A stretch of DNA of 64,000 nucleotides from Anaspis maculata (lineage: Eukaryota; Arthropoda; Insecta; Coleoptera; Scraptiidae): contig OX421966.1 of NCBI GenBank assembly GCA_949128115.1, positions 64,973,416 to 65,037,415 on the forward strand, in the 5' to 3' direction. The number at the start of each line of letters is the position of its first letter. Within the stretch, counting starts at the first letter, position 1. This document shows, piece after piece, positions 22,107-31,300 of the stretch. The notes below the pieces were generated by a model. It ran no database searches. It saw nothing but the letters and a program-made list of their open reading frames with translations, and had not been told where the DNA came from. The position numbers and the translations under genes are program-made.

Positions 22107-22616
22107 CGTTCACAATTTAGGCACAAATAGTATGAGATATTATTCGAAAAAACTCTTGGTGGTGGTTCCCGATAGATCAAATTGAAGGCTCAACGCTGAG
22201 TGGTGAAATTAATTAAACCATAAACCAAATAACCATTCAATAAAGATCCCCACCTGGGCTTTTCTGGTGCCTTGATAAATACCTCTCACCTCGCAGAGTC
22301 ATTAGTAGGTAAATTATTCGGATTATAAAATTATTCAGAAGAAAAAACGACACACCGCCGAAAAATTAACATGATGTCCAATTATTATTATGTACCAAGT
22401 ATTTACATATCCCATTTTATGTCGGTGCATTGTCCCGAACCTTGGAATTTCAATGCATTCCTCACTCTCCTGGGTATGTCAATTTTTTAAAAGCCTGTGT
22501 CCTGTGTCTGAGATAAAACGCCAGTGCTATGGTTATCTAGAAGTGTCCCACAGTATCCATAATTTTTGTTGACTAGGAGAAGGAGTTGCTGTTTGCTCAC
22601 AATGCTTTGTGATATA
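22107..22616. promoter_or_regulatory. 5' flank and presumed promoter region of CYP4 gene A
   Basis: About 500 bp lie between the start codon and the first upstream transposon. No convincing TATA box or response element can be named by eye; the region is given as presumed 5' UTR and promoter by position only. Confidence 0.35.
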
Positions 22617-22643
22617 CAGGGTGATTCATGAGTGACCTTACAT

Positions 22644-23345
22644 TAAGGTGACCAGATTTGTCAGTGAAGAAATCGGAACATGGGGAGTCCGAGAGGCAGA
22701 GCCCCCCGAGATGCGCCGCAGACGATTTTTTTTCTCCAAAAAAGGGGCGTGGCCAACTTATATTTCCTGATATAGAATAGAATTTCCAGGCACCTACCTA
22801 GCATCTCTCCCTCATTTTTCTACGTCTGCATCTGTTCATTGTTGGATAGACACGCAATAATACACCAATATTTGGGGATATTTTCTGAAACTCAGTTTTT
22901 CTGATAATTTTTCTGCAAAAAAACAGTAGACCTCCAGGAGGGCGGGTAAGTGATGCTGTCCCTTGCCCCTTTTTTAACCAACCGTGTTCATAACATTGCC
23001 AATTAATAGTAATGAAATAATGTTGATGATAAATTAATATGCTTTTTTGAAACAACATGTACCTACATTCTACAGACAGTCAAGATTACATAGCGTGGAT
23101 GCCAATCGAAATAAATTCAATCTTGTAAATAAACTAGGTACAATCTACATGAAATTTCAACCAAATGTACCAAAAATATAGAAGAGGTGAAAAAAAAATT
23201 AAAATGTTCGTTGCTCAAACCGGAAATCGGAGCATTCACGGAATAGATACTCAAATCGGAACATTTACGGAACAGAAAGTCGAATCGGAAAGTGTCTCCC
23301 GAAAACGGTACAGTTCCGATCAAATCGGAACGTCTGGTCACCTTA
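22644..23345. mobile_element. hAT-like non-autonomous element with TSD CCTTACAT
   Basis: The ends are TAAGGTGACCAGA and TCTGGTCACCTTA, perfect inverted repeats of 13 bp. CCTTACAT precedes at 22636-22643 and follows at 23346-23353. The uninterrupted host sequence can be seen in the related copies at 16.6 and 25.5 kb, so the insertion is demonstrated internally. It is 702 bp with no intact transposase. Confidence 0.88.
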
Positions 23346-24886
23346 CCTTACATAGGCTAATGGCAGATAGAAAACTTCGGGACGAGTCAGGATCCACTAA
23401 AGAAATTTTGTTTTCTCCATTGGTTACGGAGATACAGGGTGTTTTGCGTGTTGCGTATGAAACTTTGATAAGCGATATTTCTGAAACGGCTAGAGATATT
23501 TTCTTGAAATTCACCAGTAATATTTCCCTATTGGAACTTACCCTGAAGCCATACTGGGTGAGTCAAAATCCAGGGCCGGGATTGAAAAAATGTGCCCTTT
23601 TTTTATTTGATCAAAAAGTATATTTTCTAGAAAATAAATTACAAAAAATAGAGAGATTGCTCTCTCTGTTATCAAGCCTAAATTCCCATGTGGCTTTTGT
23701 TCTCTTGAAGTTCTGTTTTGGAATGCCTGAATTAATGTTTCTTTCAAGAACTACGCCTATCTGGTCTTTTCAAGACATAGTTTTCAAATTCGACTTGGTA
23801 ATTAAAAATACTTTAGAATCAATTTTAAATGTAAAATTGACTGAAATGCAGTGGACACAGGCCTCTTTTCCCATCTCTTTTGGAGGTCTCGGAATTCGAC
23901 GCCTTTCTGATGTCGGACTTCCTGCATTTTTGTCATCATCCTTCAGCGTTGCACAAATGGTCACTACCATATTACCCGTGAACAGTGGTATTTCTGCAAT
24001 CTGCTATTTGGATGAGGCAATAAATGCATGGAAACATCTCTGCCCCGACGATCTTCCAGAAAATAAAAATCTTCAGAAGGCGTGGGATAATCCCCTGATA
24101 AAACTATCACATGCTGCACTCCTCGTTTCTCTATCCACTTCTCCAGCGGAATCAGCTCGACTGCTGGCCGTATCTACTCACGAATCAGGCATTTGGCTTA
24201 ATTGCGTTCCGTCAGCAAATATTGGTTCTCTTCTTGACAATGCGTCTTTAAGGATTGCTGCAGCCCTTCGGTTAGGATGCGATGTCTGTCAAATTCATAC
24301 CTGTGTCTGCGGCACTACCGTTGACTGTAAAGGTCGTCACGGCCTGAGTTGCATAAAAAGTGCCGGCAGAATCTCCAGGCACTACATGCTTAATGAAATA
24401 ATCAAGAGGACACTAAATTCCGTAGATATCCCTTCCATTCGTGAACCAACGGGTTTGTTTAGAGATGATGGCAAGCGTCCAGATGGCCTAACTTTAATCC
24501 CTTGGTCGAAAGGTCGGTCACTGGTATGGGATGCTACATGTGTAGATACCTTGGCAGCCTCCCATTTACATCTTAGCTCAAAAACTCCCAGAGCTGCTGC
24601 TAATAGTGCTGCGCACAAAAAACATTTAAAATATTCAAAAATTGCTACAAATTACGATTTTTTGGCCTTCTCTGTAGAAACTTTGGGATCTTGGAGTGAA
24701 GAAGCTTCACTTTTTATGAATTCATTATGTTCTAAATTAAAAGTTGTGACTGGTGACCCTCGCTCCGGACGGTTTCTAAAACAAAAAATTGCTCTAGCAA
24801 TACAACGAGGAAATGCAGCTAGCATTTTAGGATCTTTACGCTCTTTTTCCTCTACAAAGTTGGAAGATATTTTTTACATTGTTTAA
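23165..24886 (+). CDS. Chimeric TE-derived ORF: C-terminal pol of a REL-endonuclease LINE fused to other TE sequence
   Basis: A 573-codon ORF made of three parts. Residues 1-60 come from the hAT-like element, about 63-155 from the foldback arm, and the rest from a non-LTR retrotransposon. The LINE part has a thumb-like region with ASFPISFGGLGIRRLSD, a zinc knuckle (C380, C382, H392, C396), and a restriction-like endonuclease core with RPDG (438-441) and WDAT (455-458), as in R2/R4/NeSL-type elements with a C-terminal endonuclease. The RT catalytic palm (YxDD) is absent, so the copy is 5'-truncated and cannot be autonomous. The ATG lies inside the hAT-like element and may never be used. An AT-rich tail to about 25005 looks like the LINE 3' end. 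It is recognisably a family common in metazoan genomes; the exact clade is uncertain. Confidence 0.7.
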   Translation: MYQKYRRGEKKIKMFVAQTGNRSIHGIDTQIGTFTEQKVESESVSRKRYSSDQIGTSGHLTLHRLMADRKLRDESGSTKEILFSPLVTEIQGVLRVAYETLISDISETARDIFLKFTSNISLLELTLKPYWVSQNPGPGLKKCALFLFDQKVYFLENKLQKIERLLSLLSSLNSHVAFVLLKFCFGMPELMFLSRTTPIWSFQDIVFKFDLVIKNTLESILNVKLTEMQWTQASFPISFGGLGIRRLSDVGLPAFLSSSFSVAQMVTTILPVNSGISAICYLDEAINAWKHLCPDDLPENKNLQKAWDNPLIKLSHAALLVSLSTSPAESARLLAVSTHESGIWLNCVPSANIGSLLDNASLRIAAALRLGCDVCQIHTCVCGTTVDCKGRHGLSCIKSAGRISRHYMLNEIIKRTLNSVDIPSIREPTGLFRDDGKRPDGLTLIPWSKGRSLVWDATCVDTLAASHLHLSSKTPRAAANSAAHKKHLKYSKIATNYDFLAFSVETLGSWSEEASLFMNSLCSKLKVVTGDPRSGRFLKQKIALAIQRGNAASILGSLRSFSSTKLEDIFYIV

Positions 24887-25604
24887 TCTCCTTTTTTTTT
24901 TAACTTAATTTTAATCCTTTTAAAAAATGTATCACATATTATTTTAAATAAAAACATATATATTTTGGTTTCACTCTCGATTTTGTCATAAATAAAAAAT
25001 TGTCGGCTCTGGAATTTTTCTTTCAACCAAACTCTTCCATTCAACAGAGACAGGCCAAAAAATGTATTTAGATGAATTCAATCAAACAATGAGTCGGTCG
25101 AAAATGGGAACTCGCCCACAAATTTTACTTTTAATTTTATGGTCGAAACGGTTTTGGTGTGCCATCTAAATTGAAGAGTGATTCTGGAAGCATTTTTCCT
25201 TAGCTTTTTGAATCCGATAGCAGTTTTTCAGAAAAGCGGTCAGAAAATGTACTTTTTGATGAAACAAAAAAGGGGCACCTTTTTTCTAGCCCGGCCCTGG
25301 ATTTTGAATTACCCGGTATGGCTTCGAGATGAGTTCCAACAGAGAAATATTACTGGTGAATTTCAACAAAATACCTTTGGCCGTTTCAGAAATTTCGCTT
25401 ATCAAAGTTTCATACGAAACACACAAAACACCCTGTATCTTCCTAGCCATTGGAGAAAATAAAATTTCTTCAGTGGATCCTGACTCGCCTCAAAATCCTC
25501 TATCTCCCATCAGCCTATGTGAGGTCACTCATGAATCACCCTGTATTCAGGTACCATAAATCAACGATGCTCATTTGTAACCCATAGTCGCAATATCATA
25601 ATTT

Positions 25605-26655
25605 CATAGTTTTCAGGCATTTCACATCATTTTTTTTTAAAAAGCTCGAACAGGTCGATTTTTATATTGAGGAGGACATCGGAAACATACATTGGCGGAT
25701 TTCTATCTTTAGCCCCCTCACCCCCACCCGCCCAAACTTCGAAGTTTCAAATGACACCACCCACTTTGCGATACATCAGATTGAAGAGAATTAAATTCAT
25801 TTTCTGAAAAAATATTTCTATAATTTTCAACCCCACCCCTCTTCTTCCTAAAATTGTCAGAGTTCCCAATGTAATATTTTTGATCTCTTAATTCTCTTCA
25901 GTTCAGTCAACGTCATCCTGCACAGCATCGAGGGAGAAGATTTTCTGTGTAAAAAGTGCCACCCAAATTCACCCTTTCACTCCCCCACTTCAACTTCAAA
26001 ATCTAAAATGACTCTACCTACTTTGTGATACATCAAATCGAAGGGAATTGAATTCGCTTCCTGAATAAAATATTTTATGAATTTTCAAAAAGCCCCCTTT
26101 CCCCCTAAAATACTCCGAATGTTCAATTTATCAGGAGAGGGGTTGAAAGTTAAAAAAAAATTATTTTAAGAAAGAGAAATCAACTTCCTTTCATTCGATA
26201 TATCACAAAGTAGGTGGTGTCTGTTGAGTTTTGAAATTGGGGTGAGGGAGAGGAAAAATGGGTGAATTTGGGTAAGACTTTTCTCCACCGAAAATTTTCT
26301 TCTTAGATGCTATTTAGGATGACGTTGATTGAATTGAAAAGAATTGAGGAGTCGAGGATATAAAATGGGACAGTCAGAGAAATTTAGGAAGATGGGGGAT
26401 GGGGTTGAATGGTTTGAAAATATTTTTTCCAGAAAAAGAATTTGATTCTCTTTGGTTTGATGTATCGCAAAGTAGATGGTGTCATTTGACATTCCAAAGT
26501 TGAGGTGGGTAGGGGTGAGGGGGCTGAGGATAGAAATTCGCCAATGTATGTTTCAGATGTCCTCGATATAAAAATCGACCTGTCTGAGCTTTTTTCCAAA
26601 AAATTATGTGAAATGCCCGAAAACCCTTCTGTTCTGTTTTCGTTGGGCCACCCTG
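25605..26655. mobile_element. Foldback element copy, left end truncated (same family as 37453-38553)
   Basis: The sequence parallels 37500-38553 in order throughout, with modest divergence: GTCGATTTTTATAT near the left, CTTCAGTTCAGTCAACGTCATC in the middle, and GTTGGGCCACCCTG then TA at the right end. It is itself an imperfect palindrome. The left terminal about 40 bp (CAGGGTGGCCCAACG..) is missing. Confidence 0.8.
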
Positions 26656-26660
26656 TATAA

Positions 26661-26995
26661 CATCTGAGCAATCTTCGAAAAGTGTTTGGACGTATCCGAG
26701 GACTCATCCCGAAGAAGTGCCTACTGTTTCAGTGACAGGTCAAGTTGGGACACTTGATGTCATCGGAAAGAATCGAAACCGATCCTGTCTCTGAAAAGTT
26801 GAATGAGGTAAGAGAATGGTCGCAACCAACGAACCAACATGAAGTCAGTAGTTTTCTGGAGTTACCTATGCACCTATTACAGACGATTTGTGAGGAAGTT
26901 TGTTGACATCGCCCCTGGAGAGGTCCAGAGGATAACCTCTTCTGGGGGCTCACGAGGTCAAATTTTTTCATGGTATAATGCCTTCAGTAATTGTG
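26661..26995 (+). pseudogene. Ty3/Gypsy reverse transcriptase fragment
   Basis: Frame 26661 reads HLSNLRKVFGRIRG..PKKCLLFQ, a stop, then GHLMSSERIETDP...EVREWSQPTNQHEVSSFL. After a frameshift near 26865 it continues LCTYYRRFVRKFVDIA. This is the RT thumb / connection region downstream of the YxDD motif in Gypsy pol. The stop and frameshift make it a relic. It starts exactly at the CCCTGTA end of the neighbouring foldback element, which truncates it on the left. Confidence 0.8.
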
Positions 26996-27129
26996 TACGT
27001 TTCTGTGAATTTTTAAGACAAAAGCAACAGCTCTAGCAAATTCTATATGAAAAATCCAAATTCCACAAAAAAATCAAGAGCTCTTTGGAGAAACAATAAA
27101 CGATCAAAAGTCAAAAACAGTTTCGGAAT
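26996..27129. other. AT-rich DNA between the Gypsy relic and the BEL element; includes TSD GGAAT (27125-27129)
   Basis: The last five bases GGAAT are duplicated at 34634-34638 on the other side of the BEL element. Confidence 0.6.
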
Positions 27130-28098
27130 TGTCTCGGCCCCGTTCATTGAAAACTGCATTCGTGTGCATTGAGGGTATGCAACCCAAAATATCCCTGTGT
27201 CGTCCAAGTCCTCACCCCTCACCCCCTGTTCGGTGTGCCTGGCACTTGGCTGTCAGGCGCAAGCGTAAACGAGCTCCAGCACTTTCTTCGGCCGTCTTCG
27301 GCATTCTTCGGCTTTCTTTCCGCTCGTGCCTTTGCCGCTTCGTTCGAAGCGGCGTTGATCTCCGTCCGTCGAGCGGGAAGCCACGCCGTCTTTTTTTTTT
27401 GGTCATCGTTCTCGCGGCCATCTTGTCGTGCCATCGGCGTACATTCGTACTCGACCAGAAGCCCATCCAAGGCCCATCGCGTCCGATAGTGACTCCTGGA
27501 GGAGCTCTGCAGCATCTCCAAGTCCAGAAAGCGGCAGTTTTCACCGCTTTCACCGGGGAGCGGCTTGGATCAGCCAGCCGCACACAAAGCTCCAGTTTCG
27601 GACGGGATCGAGTCGTTCGTCCGCCATTTTGGTGACGAACACGGGCACTCGTGCATTTCACCAGGAAATCCACCACCAGAACGGCCATCCACCACGACGC
27701 CGCCTTCGGACTCCGCCAGGACGACGCCGCCACCGAATAAGATCCCGTAAGTTCCATATTTTCCATTGTTTTTACCATTTACCGTTTATTCCCGTTTGCC
27801 GGGGTGTATACCTTCAGTGCAGTGCGTCTCGTTTTCAGGACGCCACTCGGCGCCAGCGAATCTGCCCCCGATCAGAACCACTCGGATTTTTCATTTCATT
27901 TAATTCACATTGTTTTTTTTTTATTGTTTTGTAATTCTGTCTGTTTGTGTTTTTTTTTCTTTGTTTTGCATTAAAGTTTTTGATTGTTGTTGTGAATTTT
28001 ATTTCTGACTGTCGCTTGCTGCTTTCCTAATCCAAGAGTTATTGTTTTAATGCAGCCTTCATCGGAAGGCTGCCGTCTTTATGTGTACCGCGCTAACA
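27130..28098 (+). repeat. BEL/Pao 5' LTR (969 bp)
   Basis: Begins TGTCTCGGCC and ends CGCTAACA. It contains several open stretches on both strands, which are identical in the 3' LTR and are not separate genes. ATTAAAG near 27971 could be the polyadenylation signal. Confidence 0.96.
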
Positions 28099-28105
28099 TA
28101 TAAAT

Positions 28106-28123
28106 TGGTCCTTCGTAGCCGGA
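28106..28123 (+). promoter_or_regulatory. Primer binding site, best matched by tRNA-Tyr
   Basis: TGGTCCTTCGTAGCCGGA starts 7 nt after the LTR. Its complement ends in ..CGAAGGACCA, which fits the acceptor stem of a tRNA beginning CCTTCG, as animal tRNA-Tyr does (about one mismatch to the usual CCGGCTCGAAGGA). The tRNA identity is inference. Confidence 0.65.
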
Positions 28124-28347
28124 TACAGGCTAAGCATGGTACAGTCAGGAATTTAATTCACCTCACTATTGAAACTTTAAAGTCACGGGTCAAACCCACG
28201 TGACACTTGTGCGTTGGTCCAGCGTGTTAATCAATTCGTTTTTCGCCCGTCTCATTCGCACTTTTTCACCTGGGTTGGGTTCGCCATTCAGGTACGCCAA
28301 CCTAAGGGTCAGTTGCTTTGTTTTCATTTTTCTTTGTGTCGTACACA

Positions 28348-31300
28348 ATGGACGCAACTTTATCGTCCATCGCGATAGCTATTGCGCGCCTTGAGCCCCT
28401 TCTGGAACAAGGCGTCACAGCTACCACCGAGCCAAGCCTCCAACCGGCATTTTTAGCCACGTTTGACATTGCGGCGGAAATTTACAACGGTTTCAAGAGC
28501 ACGGTCAACACTGCCCCTCTCCCCAGTGCCTCCGAGGAGCAGAAGGCTACATTTCTTGAACGTACACTCCGGGCAGACAGCTTGTATGGCAAACTTGCTG
28601 CGGTAAAAGCCTCGTTTGCGAATTCAGAGCCGACTTCCTCGCTCTCTCGCCAAGCCTCGCAAACTTGGTTCGAGACAGGCCGGAGCAATGTCCGATTGCC
28701 AAAAATCGCGTTGCCGTTGTTCGACGGAAAGTTAAAATCATGGCCACCGTACTATGATCTGTTCACGGCGTTAATACACAGAAACCAGTCTCTCTCAGAT
28801 ATTGAACGGTTTCAGTATCTGATCTCGTCTTTATCTGGTGAACCTCTCTCAATGGTTAAACACCTGCCATTGACGGGAGATAATTACATAATTGCGTTCG
28901 ACTCGTTGGTTGAGAGATACCAGAACGACCGCGTGCTAGTCACTTTTTACTGGCAGTCGATGATGAACGCCTCCTCCGTCACATCTGACTCCGCGCAAGC
29001 GCTTCGCCATCTTGTGAACACGTTCAACGAAAATTTAGTGGCGCTCGAGCAGTATCCGCATATCGACCTGTGGGATTTCACCCTGTCGAGCATGCTGCTC
29101 CAGAAACTCGATGAGTCGACGCGAAAACGTTTCGAGGTGCAGTCAGCTGGCACCCCCTTCCCCAAATACGAAGACGTCAAGTCTTTCGTGCTCGACCAAT
29201 GCAAGGCTTTCGAGGCAACTGCCTTAAATCCTAAAACGCAATCGAACTCCCGCTCCACACGGGCAAACACCGTTACCGTGAAGCCCGAGGTCAGCCGCAA
29301 GTCGTGGGCCTCACATACGTTGGTGTCTCAGACTTCATCTGCCCCAGCGACGTCGCATGAGTCAGCATGTTCTCATTGTGGGGCGAGAAGTCATAGAGTC
29401 ACCGCGTGCAAGACTTTTCTGTCAATGTCCCCAAATGACAGATATTTGGCGGTCAAACAGAAAAGGCTCTGTCTCAACTGCTTGAGCACCAATCACGGCG
29501 CTCCAAAATGTCCATCGTCGTATTCGTGTCGGCAGTGCCACGCAAGGCATCACACCTTGCTGCACTTCCCCAAGCCACATAGAACTGCAGGTCATGAGTC
29601 ACCCAGTTCTTTATCGAATCCAGTTGAATTACCGCAAATCGTTTCCCCTGGTCTTCCAGAAAATGTCGCGAATTCGGTGACGAATCTCGCCTCAAGCCTC
29701 AAGGCAGCTCATGTTTTGTTGGCCACGGCAATCGTTCACGTTCGTGACCGGTGGGGAGGCTACCAAAGCCTCCGTGCGCTCATAGACCCTGCCAGTCAGG
29801 CATCGTTTATTTTGGACTCCTGCGTGCGCAAATTGGGTCTATCCCCATCAAATCACAATGTGCCCGTTTTTGGCTTGGGTCTCACCCCCGCCAATTCGAC
29901 GTGTGGCACAGTCACTTGCCAGGTCAAGGCTGATGATGAGTCTCTCCCAATCCCTGAATTGGAGTTAATTGTCCTGCGCAGGATTTGTGGTAATCTGCCA
30001 GACACCGCTTTGAACCCGGATCAATTCCACTTGAACTTATCGAATCTGGCGGATCCCACATGGTTCAAGCCAGGCCCCATTCAAGTGTTGTTGGGCGCCG
30101 ACGTTTATCCGTCAGTCGTGAAAGAGGGAATCGTCTCGTCAGGTCCGTCACAGCCTGTTGCCATAAACACCATTTTTGGCTGGGCTCTTCTCGGTCCCTT
30201 TCAAACCCCGTCAAAACCTCTGCATTCCTTTTTGGTTTGCACTCCAACTGGAATCGACGAGTCTCTGCACAAATTTTGGGAAGTAGAGGAAATCTCGTCA
30301 CCATCGTCCAAAACACGTTTGTCCCCAGATGATGAACGTGCAGAAATTTGTTTCCGGGACTCTGTCTACCGTTGTCCGTCAGGTCGTTTTGGGGTTTCGC
30401 TTCCCTTCAAAAGGGAGTCCCCCACCTTTGAACATTGCAGGTCTATGGCTGACCGCCGTTGGTTAGCTATCGAACGTCGCCTGGTCCGTCAGGACACACT
30501 CCGTGATCTGTACATAGCATTCATGCGCGACTACCTCGACCTAGGTCACATGACCTTGCTGGACGCAGAACCTCCAGATTCTGAGGCGTATTACATCCCT
30601 CATCATCCGATCGTCAAGATCGAAGACGACAAGCCGAAAATTCGCGTCGTTTTTGATGCTTCGGCGCAAGCGCCGAATCATTTACCTCTCAACGAGACGC
30701 TTCTCGTCGGTCCTAAGTTACAACAGGACATAGCAGCTTTGCTACTGCAGTTTCGGTGTGAGCCGATCGTTTTTACTTGTGACATCCGTCAGATGTATCG
30801 GCAGATACTTATCTCGCCCGAACATCGCAAGTATCAACTCATTCGCTTTCGTTTCTCCCCTGATCGACCCATTGAAACGTACCAATTGAACACCATTACA
30901 TATGGTGTTTCTTCGGCACCGTTTCTAGCGGTTCGCACGTTGCTTCACTTGGCAGAACAAAGCGCCTCGAAGTTTCCATTGGCTTCGCAGGCAATTCGCC
31001 GTAATTTGTATGTAGACGATCTACTTTGCGGTGCGAACTCCGTGGAATCAGCACGGGAATTACAAACGCAGCTAATCAACCTGCTCCAATCGGGTTGCTT
31101 TGAATTGCGCAAGTGGGCAAGCAATCACCCTGATGTGCTGCAAGACATACCACTTGATCACGTTCGAACTCAGCCGTCCACTTTCAGTGACGTTGCTGAC
31201 AATACTGTAAAAATTCTTGGCCTCCAGTGGCAAGCGGCAACAGACACCTTTTCATTCACGGTTCATCCAAATGAACTGCCGTGCACAAAACGGTCCATCT

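Larger units (their letters stand above)
22617..25543. mobile_element. Long-TIR foldback element (CAGGGTGATTC ends, TA flanks) with two nested insertions
   Basis: The left end CAGGGTGATTCATGAGTGACC and the right end (its complement with one change) are flanked by TA on both sides. The left arm (22617-22643 plus 23354-23628) is the inverted copy of 25250-25543. A 702-bp hAT-like element interrupts the left arm and a 5'-truncated LINE fills the middle. The right arm extends about 240 bp further inwards than the left. TA target duplication suggests a Tc1/mariner-type transposase acting in trans; that is inference. Confidence 0.75.

Noticed and set aside
27212..27778. 188-codon minus-strand ORF and 168-codon plus-strand ORFs in the LTR (repeated at 33666-34469)
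   Set aside because: They lie wholly inside the LTRs, overlap on both strands and have no known domain. They are GC-rich LTR sequence.
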